From Flavobacterium sp. UBA7680 (GTDB taxonomy: Bacteria; Bacteroidota; Bacteroidia; Flavobacteriales; Flavobacteriaceae): a DNA stretch of 26,832 nt. The notes under the pieces were generated by a model, which did not search any database, was not told the DNA's origin, and saw nothing but the letters and a program-made list of their open reading frames with translations. Location: NCBI RefSeq assembly GCF_002482975.1, contig NZ_DLHA01000031.1:111386-138217 (forward strand), in the 5' to 3' direction. This document shows, one piece after another, positions 1 through 7,062 of this stretch; position 1 is the first letter of the stretch; every line of letters starts with the position of its first letter. The position numbers and the translations under genes were made by a program.

Positions 1-59
1 ACTCCGTACTTCTCAACATTTATTGCCTTTGCAACTTCTTTCGCGGTAACTAAACCCAT
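1..59 (-). CDS. 5' end of a probable lysophospholipid acyltransferase family protein (partial)
   Basis: Only the first 19 codons lie inside the window; they read MGLVTAKEVAKAINVEKYG from an ATG at 59-57. This N-terminus resembles the start of a conserved Bacteroidota acyltransferase of the PlsC-like lysophospholipid/GNAT-type family, but that identification rests on recall of the family's N-terminus; no catalytic motif is visible. Membership would imply glycerophospholipid or ornithine-lipid acylation at the inner membrane. A good -7 promoter box (TATCTTTG, read on the minus strand at 97-90) sits about 30 bp upstream, which supports this being a genuine gene start. The gene is divergent from xth. 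That it is a CDS start is fairly certain; the product is uncertain. Confidence 0.45.
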   Translation of the reverse strand, partial: MGLVTAKEVAKAINVEKYG

Positions 60-89
60 GTACTATTTTTAATTTATTAGAGCAGCGAA

Positions 90-97
90 CAAAGATA
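90..97 (-). promoter_or_regulatory. Bacteroidota-type -7 promoter box for the leftward acyltransferase gene
   Basis: The minus strand reads TATCTTTG, a full match to the TAnnTTTG -7 consensus of Bacteroidota sigma-ABfr promoters. It lies 31 bp upstream of the ATG at 59. No TTTG or TTG occurs at the usual ~19-21 bp upstream spacing, so only half of the promoter is supported. Confidence 0.4.
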
Positions 98-179
98 ACA
101 AAAAACTCTACTTTTCCTTTATTCAATTACAAACTTTCCTCTTTTTTATTACATTTGGAATCCTTAAAAAAATATCCAG

Positions 180-941
180 ATGAAAATTATTTCTTATAAT
201 GTAAACGGAATTCGTGCTGCAATTACTAAAGGTTTTATAGAATGGCTCCAAGCAGCAAGCCCAGATGTTATTTGCCTTCAGGAGATAAAAGCTACTCAGG
301 ATCAGATTCCTGTAGAGGCAATAACGGCTGCCGGCTATCCGTATCAATATTATTATCCAGCAACAAAAAAGGGGTATAGCGGTGTTGCAATATTATCTAA
401 AATAGAACCTAAAAAAGTAGTTTATGGAACCGGAATTCATCATATGGATTTTGAAGGCAGAAACTTACGTGCTGATTTTGATGATGTTTCGGTAATGAGT
501 TTATATCTACCGTCTGGAACTAACATCGAAAGATTAGATCATAAATTTATGTTTATGGATGATTTTCAAACGTACATTAACGAATTGAAATTGACGCTTC
601 CAAATCTTATTATTTGCGGTGATTACAATATTTGTCACGAAGCAATTGATATTCATGATCCGGTTCGTAACAAAACCGTTTCAGGATTTTTACCTCAAGA
701 GCGTGCCTGGCTGGATAGTTTTATGAAGTCTGGTTTTATTGACAGTTTCCGTCATTTTAATAAAGATCCGCATCATTATTCATGGTGGAGTTACCGCGCA
801 GGAGCAAGAGGAAACAACAAAGGCTGGCGTATCGATTATAATTTAGTGAGCGAAGTAATGGGTCATCGTTTAAAACGTGCCGTTATTCTTCCAGATGCTA
901 TACACTCAGATCATTGTCCGGTTTTAGTTGAAATTGAATAA
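180..941 (+). CDS. xth: exodeoxyribonuclease III (AP endonuclease, Xth family)
   Basis: The 253-residue protein is a single endonuclease/exonuclease/phosphatase domain of the ExoIII family, which cleaves DNA 5' of abasic sites and removes 3' blocking groups in base excision repair. It starts MKIISYNVNGIRAA, with metal- and active-site residues recognisable throughout: N7, E35 in LQEIKA, Y109 in LYLPSG, D148 and N150 in CGDYNICHEAIDIHDP, D219 in GWRIDYN, and D244-H245 in HSDHCPV. The spacing matches the E. coli enzyme closely and the length is only slightly shorter than usual (~255-268). The ATG at 180 begins exactly at the conserved N-terminus. There is no signal peptide, so the protein is cytoplasmic. 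It is divergent from the acyltransferase gene and stands as its own unit; 143 bp separate it from the OmpA-family gene. Confidence 0.95.
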   Translation: MKIISYNVNGIRAAITKGFIEWLQAASPDVICLQEIKATQDQIPVEAITAAGYPYQYYYPATKKGYSGVAILSKIEPKKVVYGTGIHHMDFEGRNLRADFDDVSVMSLYLPSGTNIERLDHKFMFMDDFQTYINELKLTLPNLIICGDYNICHEAIDIHDPVRNKTVSGFLPQERAWLDSFMKSGFIDSFRHFNKDPHHYSWWSYRAGARGNNKGWRIDYNLVSEVMGHRLKRAVILPDAIHSDHCPVLVEIE

Positions 942-1084
942 AGTTTGGTATTGTTCTTGTTGAGAGAACTGCGGTTCAAAGATTTAAATACACATTCCAC
1001 TAAAACTATGAACATTTTGGAATTTGGAATTTAAAAATTTAGATATTAGAATAATTAACGCCCCAAATAAAAAACAAAAGTAAA

Positions 1085-2029
1085 ATGATTAAAAAAGCCT
1101 CCATTGGATTAGTAGTTCTGGCATTGTCTGCAACTTCTTGTGTATCCAAAAAGATTTACAATGATCTTGAAACTAAATATTCAGATCTAAAAAAAGAAAA
1201 TCGTTCTATCGCTGACGAAAATGCTGACTTAAAAACAGCAAAAAATCAGTTAGAATTAGACCGTGATAAACTAACAAAAGATTTATCGGCAACAAAAGAT
1301 GAACTTGCAAAACAAAAAGCGGATTTAGCTGCTGAGCAAAGAAAATACAAAGTGTTGCAGGATTCTTATAATGCATTAGAGAAAAACAGCAATGACGCAT
1401 TAGAAAGCAATATGGCTAAAAACCGTGATTTGCTTGCTCAATTAGAAGCAAAATCTAAAAAACTGGCTGATGAACAAGCAAGTTTGGATAAAACAGCAAA
1501 TCGTTTAAAAGAACTTGAAGCTATGATCGCTGCAAAAGAAGAAGCAATGCGCAAGCTAAAAGAAACTTTATCAAAAGCACTAACTGGTTTTGAAGGTAAA
1601 GGTTTAACAGTAGAACAGAAAAATGGAAAAGTGTATGTTTCTATGGAAAACAAATTACTTTTTAATTCAGGAAGCTGGGCTGTTGGAACAGAAGGTAGAA
1701 GAGCCGTTGTTGAACTTGGAAAAGTTTTGGGAGATAATCCGGATCTTTCGGTTCTTATCGAAGGACATACAGATGATGATCCATACGCTGGTTCTGGACC
1801 AATTGCAAACAACTGGGATTTATCTACTAAAAGAGCAACTGCAATTGTAGCTATTTTGAGCGAAAACAATAAAATCAACAAACAAAAACTTACAGCAGCA
1901 GGAAGAAGCGAATTTTCTCCTTTGGCAAGTAACACCACTCCAGAAGGAAAAGCTAAAAACCGTAGAATCGAAATCATCTTAACACCAAGATTAGATGAAA
2001 TTGCTGAAATGCTTAATAGTATTAATTAA
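1085..2029 (+). CDS. OmpA-family peptidoglycan-associated lipoprotein with long coiled coil
   Basis: The 314-residue precursor begins with a lipoprotein signal, MIKKASIGLVVLALSATSC, predicting lipidation at Cys19. Residues ~25-165 are Lys/Glu/Leu-rich heptad-like sequence (LETKYSDLKKENRSIADE onward), a long coiled coil. Residues ~190-305 form an OmpA C-terminal domain: LLFNSG at the start, IEGHTDDDP with D230/D231, the helix LSTKRA with R250, and KNRRIEI near 291-297. In the OmpA family an Asp and an Arg at these positions bind the diaminopimelate carboxylate of peptidoglycan. The protein therefore probably anchors the outer membrane to the cell wall, with the coiled coil as spacer. It is monocistronic and closed by a strong intrinsic terminator at 2071-2106. 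Confidence 0.9.
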   Translation: MIKKASIGLVVLALSATSCVSKKIYNDLETKYSDLKKENRSIADENADLKTAKNQLELDRDKLTKDLSATKDELAKQKADLAAEQRKYKVLQDSYNALEKNSNDALESNMAKNRDLLAQLEAKSKKLADEQASLDKTANRLKELEAMIAAKEEAMRKLKETLSKALTGFEGKGLTVEQKNGKVYVSMENKLLFNSGSWAVGTEGRRAVVELGKVLGDNPDLSVLIEGHTDDDPYAGSGPIANNWDLSTKRATAIVAILSENNKINKQKLTAAGRSEFSPLASNTTPEGKAKNRRIEIILTPRLDEIAEMLNSIN

Positions 2030-2068
2030 GGTGCTAAGGTTCTGAGGGACTAAGATGCTAAGATTTTT
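2028..2068 (+). repeat. degenerate CTAAG-rich intergenic repeat
   Basis: Directly after the OmpA-family stop codon come three CTAAG units (2034-2038, 2050-2054, 2058-2062) with the related TTCTGAG at 2040-2046, followed by ATTTTT. The gene's stop codon overlaps its left edge. It resembles short degenerate repeats found between flavobacterial genes; the CACTAAGGCAC word at 10778-10788 is similar. Function unknown. Confidence 0.35.
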
Positions 2069-2070
2069 AA

Positions 2071-2106
2071 AAAGGGTTCAAAGTAAAACTTTGAACCCTT
2101 TTTTTT
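2071..2106 (+). terminator. rho-independent terminator after the OmpA-family gene
   Basis: A perfect 13-bp stem (2071-2083 with 2089-2101, AAAGGGTTCAAAG on the left) has a 5-nt TAAAA loop and runs into a stretch of T through 2106. It lies about 40 bp after the OmpA-family stop codon. Confidence 0.92.
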
Positions 2107-2109
2107 ATT

Positions 2110-2192
2110 CCTGCAAGGTTTTCAAAACCTTGTAGGTTTAAGTTTGTTGAGAAATAATAATAATACCTACAAGGTTTTGAAAACCTTGCAGG
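2110..2192. repeat. pair of perfectly inverted 27-bp near-palindromes (REP-like element)
   Basis: The arm at 2110-2136 (starting CCTGCAAGG, ending CCTTGTAGG) is the exact reverse complement of the arm at 2166-2192, with a 29-bp AT-rich spacer at 2137-2165. Each arm is also nearly self-complementary: only positions 4, 14 and 24 break its own dyad. A transcript can thus fold as two small hairpins or one large one. There is no reading frame or transposase and no obvious target duplication. It is best described as a REP- or MITE-like intergenic repeat. Confidence 0.85.
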
Positions 2193-2260
2193 AAACGCTG
2201 GCATAAAAATCTTGTACTTTTTTTAACCTTTGTCAAATTTAGATTTGTAAAATCCCTTTG

Positions 2261-2268
2261 TACCTTTG
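2261..2268 (+). promoter_or_regulatory. -7 promoter box for the aldo/keto reductase gene
   Basis: TACCTTTG matches TAnnTTTG. A weak -33 box (TTTA at 2238-2241) lies 19 bp upstream. Transcription would start near 2275. The box covers the alternative TTG start codon at 2266, which supports the downstream ATG at 2302. Confidence 0.5.
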
Positions 2269-2301
2269 CGCCTCTTCAACTTTGAACCTATAAAGAAAAA
2301 A

Positions 2302-3339
2302 ATGAAATACACTACAATCCCAAACACAGATATAAAAGTTAGTAAAATAAATCTTGGAACCATGACTTTTGGTCAGCAGAATACAGAAGCTGAAGGCCAT
2401 GCCCAAATGGATTATGCACTTGAAAAAGGCGTAAACTTTTTTGATACAGCCGAAATGTATTCTGTTCCGGCACGTGAAGAAACTTACGGAAGCACAGAAA
2501 AGATCATCGGAACATGGTTTAAAAAATCAGGAAATCGTGATAAAGTTATTTTAGCTTCTAAAATTGCGGGACCAAACCCGAATTTTACTTATATGCGAGA
2601 AAAAGCAGATTTTTCTCCGGCAAGTATTAAATATGCTTTAGAAAACAGTTTAAAACGTCTTCAGACAGATTATATTGATTTGTACCAAATGCATTGGCCG
2701 GAACGTAAAACGAATTATTTCGGACAGCGTGGTTTTAATGGTCATGATGATGCGTGGGAAGATCATTTTAGAGAAATCCTCGAAACGTTTGACGGATTAA
2801 TTAAAGAAGGAAAAATTAAACATATTGGGGTTTCAAACGAAAATGCGTGGGGAATGATGCGTCTTTTAGAAGAAAGCAAATATCAAAACCTTCCAAGAAT
2901 CAAAACCGTTCAAAATCCGTATAATTTATTGAACCGTCTTTTTGAAGTAGGCTCTGCCGAAGTTTCAAAATATGAAAACGTTGGTTTATTGGCTTATTCG
3001 CCTTTAGCATTTGGAGTTTTAACGGGTAAATTTTTAACTGGCGAAGCACATCCAAATGCGAGAGTTAATCTTTTTCCGCAATATACACGTTACAAAAGCG
3101 AACAATGTACACAGGCAACAAAATTGTATCTGGAAATTGCTAAAAAACACGGATTAACGTTAACTGAATTAGCAATGGGATTCGTTTTGCAGCAACCATT
3201 TTTGACAAGCGCCATTATTGGTGCCACAACAATGGAACAGTTAAAAGAAAACATTGCCACAATTGATGTCGTTTTATCAAAAGAAATTATAGCCGAAATC
3301 AACCACGTTCAGGCAATAATTCCAGATCCGGCACCGTAA
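2302..3339 (+). CDS. Tas-like NADP(H)-dependent aldo/keto reductase
   Basis: The protein is 345 residues from the ATG at 2302, like E. coli Tas (~346). It is a TIM-barrel aldo/keto reductase: start MKYTTIPNTDIKVSKINLGT, then the catalytic tetrad D48 and Y53 (FFDTAEMYSVP), K87 (ILASKIAG) and H131 (YQMHWPERKTNYFGQRGF). The NADPH-binding C-terminal region includes LLAYSPLAFGVLTGKF and SAIIGATTMEQLKENI. The family reduces aldehydes or ketones in the cytoplasm; the physiological substrate cannot be inferred. An in-frame TTG 36 bp upstream would add 12 residues, but it falls inside the -7 promoter box, so ATG 2302 is preferred. The gene is convergent with the DUF4139 gene. Confidence 0.92.
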   Translation: MKYTTIPNTDIKVSKINLGTMTFGQQNTEAEGHAQMDYALEKGVNFFDTAEMYSVPAREETYGSTEKIIGTWFKKSGNRDKVILASKIAGPNPNFTYMREKADFSPASIKYALENSLKRLQTDYIDLYQMHWPERKTNYFGQRGFNGHDDAWEDHFREILETFDGLIKEGKIKHIGVSNENAWGMMRLLEESKYQNLPRIKTVQNPYNLLNRLFEVGSAEVSKYENVGLLAYSPLAFGVLTGKFLTGEAHPNARVNLFPQYTRYKSEQCTQATKLYLEIAKKHGLTLTELAMGFVLQQPFLTSAIIGATTMEQLKENIATIDVVLSKEIIAEINHVQAIIPDPAP

Positions 3340-3350
3340 CACAAATGTCA

Positions 3351-3370
3351 GCCTGAGCGAAGTCGAAGGC
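3351..3370 (+). repeat. short flavobacterial intergenic hairpin repeat, possible weak terminator
   Basis: GCCTGAGCGAAGTCGAAGGC can fold through GCCT/AGGC and an inner CGA/TCG, and is followed by TTTTT at 3371-3375. The word resembles a common intergenic repeat of flavobacterial genomes (from recall). It lies 11 bp after the aldo/keto reductase stop and may help end that transcript. Confidence 0.45.
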
Positions 3371-3376
3371 TTTTTA

Positions 3377-3436
3377 AAACACGAATTCCACAAATTTTCA
3401 CGGATTGATCTGTGTTAATTTGTGGAATTCGTGTTT
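3377..3436. repeat. long perfect inverted repeat between convergent genes
   Basis: A 20-bp arm at 3377-3396 (AAACACGAATTCCACAAATT) is perfectly complementary to 3417-3436. Inside the loop, CACGGAT and ATCTGTG can extend the stem after a TT/TT mismatch, with one G-U pair. The result is a ~60-nt hairpin sitting between the ends of the aldo/keto reductase and DUF4139 genes. It may act as a bidirectional transcription barrier or be a dispersed palindromic repeat; neither flank carries a long T-run. Confidence 0.7.
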
Positions 3437-3449
3437 AAATGTTATTTGC

Positions 3450-5084
3450 TTATAAGTTCAAAGTCTGATCTTTTGGATATTTCACTTTATAACTAATTCT
3501 GAATTTCTTAGTTTCATTTGGTTTCAACTGCAATTGCCAGGTTAATATTCCGGTTTCGGCATTTACTTTTGCCGAATCACTCTGCAATAATTCTACTTCA
3601 ATATCTTTATTTGTAGTCAACGGATATTGATCTTTCAACAGCAATTCAACCGCTTCTTTTTTATTATTTCTTACCGTAATATCAAAAGTAAAAGTCTGTT
3701 CTTTTTTGGCAGATAAAAACTTAGTTCCCGATTTATCAGCCACTTTTTCACGCTTGATAGATACTTTTTTATCGCGTCCCATACTCAGGTTCAAAGTATC
3801 GCTGGTTTGATTCGGTTCTATAAATGTTTTACCAACATACATTCCTTCAAAAATAATATTCGCTTCGCCTCGCAGTAAATTGTATTTACTGTAGTCTGCA
3901 ATTTCAGCAAGTAAAAAAGCATCATTTTCCACTTTTGGAACAGCATAATATTTATACGTTGCCGGAAGTTTTATTTCTTTTAAAGATACGCTGTGAATTT
4001 TTCCATTCGATAAAATATCATACGGAATATCGATATCAAAAGAAATATTAAGCTGGTTTTCTGCAACAGTTGTGTAATTCGAAACAGATGATTCTGCCAG
4101 GACTGGTGCAGCCATTTCCATTTCGTTACTTGCTTTTTTATCTTTAAAAACTCTTCCTTGTATCTGATTCCTTATTCCATAAGCAGAAGTAGTAATAACT
4201 TGATCATTATATACCTGATTCGCCAGAAACCAAGAACTCAATATTGGCGCTTGATTATTCTGATTTGGATAACCGCTTGAAAGAGTCAGTTTTACTTTTT
4301 TCCAGTCTATTCCTGTATTTTGCACCACTTGTGCTTTGTACATCATATTAATTGGCGCCGCAACACTTTCGGTACGCAAATCATAAAAAGGAGACCAGGA
4401 AGCATTATTGGTTAAATAAGATATTTCTAAAGGAACCGGCCCGGCTACACTATTCATAACCTGAACAATCAGTTTTCCAGATGAAGTTTTTTCTTCTTTA
4501 CTTGTATCAACTTCAAGTTTGTTGTTCAGCTTTTGAAGCGTTTCATCCAGTTTTTGCTTTTTCTCCGTCAGCGTATTAATGTTGTTGGCAATTTCTAATT
4601 GTTTGCTTTTGTAATAATCCACCATTTTCATTAATTCGGCAACATTTAATCCAGAATTTACGCCGGAAATTTGTTGGTTTTTATCTAATAACTGAATGGT
4701 TTTTGATTCAGAATTGATAGTATTATTTACTTTCAAAATTTCCTTTTGAACCAAAATAATACTGTCGCGAACTCTTTTCAATAAAGGCGATTTCGGATCA
4801 GTTTCATATTCTGAAATATAATTATTAGTAAACTGAACGGACAGAACCGTTACACTTGCCGGCGTACCAATTTGGATAGAACTTTCATTTAAATTTACAG
4901 CCACATTTTTAACTACAATTTCGCTTGTTCCTAACGGTAAAGTTATACTTGCAGTTTGAGAAATTTCGGCAGCATTAAAATATACCGTTGCCGCTTTTAC
5001 TTTTGCAGTTGTAAAAATTGGTTTTTGCGCAAAGGCAAAAATGCCTAACAATAATAAGAGCGCAGTTGCTTGTTTTTTAATCAT
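3450..5084 (-). CDS. DUF4139 domain-containing secreted protein (MuiA-like)
   Basis: The 544-residue protein starts with a Sec signal peptide (MIKKQATALLLLLGIFAFAQ, cleavage near residue 19-20). The architecture fits the DUF4140/DUF4139 (mucoidy-inhibitor MuiA-like) family: an N-terminal beta domain (about 22-90), a coiled coil (about 95-200, ending KKQKLDETLQKLNNKL), then a large beta-rich DUF4139 region beginning near LEISYLTNNASWSPFYDLR and ending with a Ser/Asn-type domain (FDITVRNNKKEAVELLLKDQ, KFRISYKVKYPKD). The biochemical function is not established. The protein should be periplasmic or on the cell surface. The gene lies 61 bp downstream of the L,D-transpeptidase-like gene on the same strand without a recognisable promoter or terminator between, so it may be the last gene of the VWA-LDT operon. 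Confidence 0.85.
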   Translation of the reverse strand: MIKKQATALLLLLGIFAFAQKPIFTTAKVKAATVYFNAAEISQTASITLPLGTSEIVVKNVAVNLNESSIQIGTPASVTVLSVQFTNNYISEYETDPKSPLLKRVRDSIILVQKEILKVNNTINSESKTIQLLDKNQQISGVNSGLNVAELMKMVDYYKSKQLEIANNINTLTEKKQKLDETLQKLNNKLEVDTSKEEKTSSGKLIVQVMNSVAGPVPLEISYLTNNASWSPFYDLRTESVAAPINMMYKAQVVQNTGIDWKKVKLTLSSGYPNQNNQAPILSSWFLANQVYNDQVITTSAYGIRNQIQGRVFKDKKASNEMEMAAPVLAESSVSNYTTVAENQLNISFDIDIPYDILSNGKIHSVSLKEIKLPATYKYYAVPKVENDAFLLAEIADYSKYNLLRGEANIIFEGMYVGKTFIEPNQTSDTLNLSMGRDKKVSIKREKVADKSGTKFLSAKKEQTFTFDITVRNNKKEAVELLLKDQYPLTTNKDIEVELLQSDSAKVNAETGILTWQLQLKPNETKKFRISYKVKYPKDQTLNL

Positions 5085-5145
5085 CGGAGTATAATTTAAA
5101 GTGTTTTATATAAGTATAGATGACAAAAAGGACTGAAAGGTTGGT

Positions 5146-5769
5146 TTAATAATACATTACTAAAAGAATTTTCTTTTTAGAACGATCAATCATTTTTTCG
5201 ATTACGCCAAAAAACTTTTCGTTAACCATTGGGCATCCCAAGCTATTGCAAATAGGATTTGTTTGTTCTTCAAAAGGAATATCTACATATTTGTGGAGGA
5301 CAATATTTCGGTCAAAAGCATTACTATTGGTTTTGTCTAAACCGTATAATTTGTATGCTTTTCCAAAAGTTCCAAAATAAGAATTACCAATTGCATATTT
5401 GCCAAGCGAACTGCAATTAGAATCTTTGGTATTGCTAAATTTTAGTTTTCCGTCAATTCCGGTTTCAGATCCGGAACCGTGACCAACTAAGCCTTTGTGG
5501 AGTATTTTGTTGTGTTTTAAATCATAAACAAAAAACCGGTTTTTTCCAGATTCAATCCTCATATCTAATAAGAAGACAACATTTGAATTGTATTTAGGAG
5601 TTTTCCCCAAAAAAATCCTAATCTCAGTTATCTCACTTTTTAGTTTCTCTTCGTAGGAGTAAACCGGTTTTGAACTTTTTATGATTTCTGGCTTTTCTGC
5701 CTTATTGTTACAGGCAAAACTCAAGCCAAAAATGCTCAGCAAAAGCAAAAAGAATATTTTCTTTTTCAT
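5146..5769 (-). CDS. murein L,D-transpeptidase-like lipoprotein (YkuD_2 type)
   Basis: The 207-residue protein opens with a lipoprotein signal peptide (MKKKIFFLLLLSIFGLSFAC, lipidated at Cys20). The catalytic region (about 60-205) fits the shorter YkuD_2-type murein L,D-transpeptidase fold seen in Bacteroidota: FFVYDLKHNKILHKGLVGHG, then GKYAIGNSYFG, H159 in VLHKYVDIP, and the active-site motif NSLGCPMV with the nucleophile Cys179 and S176 before it. Such enzymes act on peptidoglycan stem peptides, forming or exchanging 3-3 cross-links or attaching proteins, and are carbapenem- rather than penicillin-sensitive. This one would sit lipid-anchored in the periplasm. It starts 22 bp after the VWA gene and is almost certainly co-transcribed with it. 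Confidence 0.87.
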   Translation of the reverse strand: MKKKIFFLLLLSIFGLSFACNNKAEKPEIIKSSKPVYSYEEKLKSEITEIRIFLGKTPKYNSNVVFLLDMRIESGKNRFFVYDLKHNKILHKGLVGHGSGSETGIDGKLKFSNTKDSNCSSLGKYAIGNSYFGTFGKAYKLYGLDKTNSNAFDRNIVLHKYVDIPFEEQTNPICNSLGCPMVNEKFFGVIEKMIDRSKKKILLVMYY

Positions 5770-5791
5770 GTTTCAGGATTTGCAGTACGAT

Positions 5792-6952
5792 TTATTTCTC
5801 AACCGTATAACCTTTCACTTTTGCAAAAGAAACTATCGAAGTATTTATCGTGTTGCCAAGATCGTCTTGCTTTTTAGTTTTCTTAGCTTCGGTATCAATA
5901 TAAGCCTGACGTTTTTTTGCCAATACACTAATCTCTTTTTGAATCGTTTCTCTTTCCTTCGTTTTCTCGGCTACAATTTTTTGCAATTCTTCAGTCGATT
6001 TACCCTGAAGTTCAACAGGAAGTTCTTCTTTTTTAATTTTCGAAAGTGCCGCCGCATCATCTTTTGTTTTATCGACTAAATCCCAGCTTTCATTTTTATA
6101 AACCGCTTTTGATTTGCTCACAGCGCGATCGGTATAATTCGCTTTTGAAACCTTTTTTGCATTTTGATCCTGCATAACCTGATTCATTTTTTTTGCTTCG
6201 CCTTTAGAACCATAATTAATGTAGGTTTTGTTTATTTTTTCATCGCATTTAGTGATTTCATCGTCATAAGGCGTTGCAATATATTCTACAGATTGATTGG
6301 CATCAATATTAAAATATTTCCCTTTTCCGATGTCAGCACCATCTTTCCAAAATATGTTTATACCTTCTGTTTTATTACCGCAGAAAATCGTGTTTACATA
6401 AATATCATTTTTTAGAGCACTGCTGATCGCTTCTTTATAGCTGATTTTTCCTTGATTGAATCCTTCGTTTCCGGCAATGTAAATCAGTTTCATGCTGTTG
6501 TTCTCGTTTGCCCATTTTAATTCTTTTGTCGCATCCTGAATTACTGCGCCGCAATATTCATTTCCGCCGTTGGTTCTAAGCGCAAATAATTGTTCCGAAA
6601 TCAAATCTAAATCTGTTGAAAGCGGCGTAATTTGTCTGATGTAATTTGATTTTTCTGATAAACCGCTATTTCCATATTCATACAAAGCAATTTCGATATC
6701 TGGAGTTTTTCCTTCGTATTTTAAAGTCGTTAAAGTATTCACGATATTCCATAATCTCGATTTGGCCTGATCAATTAATCCTTCCATACTGCTTGATGTG
6801 TCCAGTAAAAGTGCTACTTGTATTTTAGTTGCTGCAGCCGAAACTGGTTTTTCAATTTTAGTTTTGTTTTTCGGATTTGCATTAGCTGAATTATAGCCGG
6901 CAATAGAAAACGCAGTAGCAAAAAGCGCGGAAATAAAAAGATTTGATTTCAT
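5792..6952 (-). CDS. secreted VWA domain protein with C-terminal coiled coil
   Basis: From the ATG at 6952 the protein has 386 residues with a Sec signal peptide (MKSNLFISALFATAFSIAG, cleaved around 20-26). A von Willebrand factor A domain spans roughly 44-235 with a complete MIDAS start, LLLDTSSSMEG (D51, S53, S55), and later the conserved LRTNGGNEYCGAVIQDA and IYIAGNEGFNQG, so it should bind a divalent metal. Residues ~300-385 are charged and helical (STEELQKIVAEKTKERETIQ), probably coiled coil. The partner and function are unknown. An in-frame TTG at 6985 would add 11 residues but it is part of the -7 box at 6990-6983, so 6952 is chosen. It leads the operon with the L,D-transpeptidase gene and has a putative LytTR operator upstream. 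Confidence 0.88.
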   Translation of the reverse strand: MKSNLFISALFATAFSIAGYNSANANPKNKTKIEKPVSAAATKIQVALLLDTSSSMEGLIDQAKSRLWNIVNTLTTLKYEGKTPDIEIALYEYGNSGLSEKSNYIRQITPLSTDLDLISEQLFALRTNGGNEYCGAVIQDATKELKWANENNSMKLIYIAGNEGFNQGKISYKEAISSALKNDIYVNTIFCGNKTEGINIFWKDGADIGKGKYFNIDANQSVEYIATPYDDEITKCDEKINKTYINYGSKGEAKKMNQVMQDQNAKKVSKANYTDRAVSKSKAVYKNESWDLVDKTKDDAAALSKIKKEELPVELQGKSTEELQKIVAEKTKERETIQKEISVLAKKRQAYIDTEAKKTKKQDDLGNTINTSIVSFAKVKGYTVEK

Positions 6953-6982
6953 AATTTTAGTTTTAATTGGATGATTACAGAT

Positions 6983-6990
6983 CAAACTTA
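6983..6990 (-). promoter_or_regulatory. -7 promoter box of the VWA-LDT operon
   Basis: The minus strand reads TAAGTTTG, matching TAnnTTTG, 31 bp upstream of the VWA start at 6952. No TTTG exists at the usual ~19-21 bp spacing (the nearest, in the region of 7017-7020, is 26 bp away). This would fit a promoter that needs an activator, and a paired direct repeat lies 30 bp further upstream. Confidence 0.6.
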
Positions 6991-7020
6991 GAAACTAAAA
7001 ACGCGCGTTTTTTGAACAAA

Positions 7021-7050
7021 TGGTGAAACGGTATTTTGACTTGGTGAAAT
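7021..7050 (-). promoter_or_regulatory. putative LytTR-type operator (two 9-bp direct repeats, 12-bp spacing) upstream of the VWA gene
   Basis: TGGTGAAAC (7021-7029) and TGGTGAAAT (7042-7050) are direct repeats with 12 bp between them, a 21-bp period or two helical turns. LytTR-domain regulators such as AlgR, AgrA and ComE bind paired ~9-bp imperfect direct repeats separated by 12-13 bp. The proximal repeat ends 30 bp upstream of the -7 box at 6990. A second copy with the same geometry lies at 8105-8134, including the identical 15-mer TTTGACTTGGTGAAA (7035-7049 here). Assignment to the neighbouring LytTR regulator is inference. Confidence 0.6.
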
Positions 7051-7062
7051 GCTTCTGCCAGA

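Noticed and set aside
942..1084. Promoter or terminator between xth and the OmpA-family gene
   Set aside because: No TAnnTTTG box is present; short GTTCT/AGAAC and GAAC/GTTC stems have no T-run. Repeated TTTGGAA words at 1015-1028 are not enough to call a site.
1438..1977. Long open frame (179 codons) on the minus strand inside the OmpA-family gene
   Set aside because: It is antisense to a well-supported coiled-coil and OmpA domain; its translation is Ser/Leu-rich with no family resemblance, as expected for a mirror of Lys/Glu-rich coding sequence.
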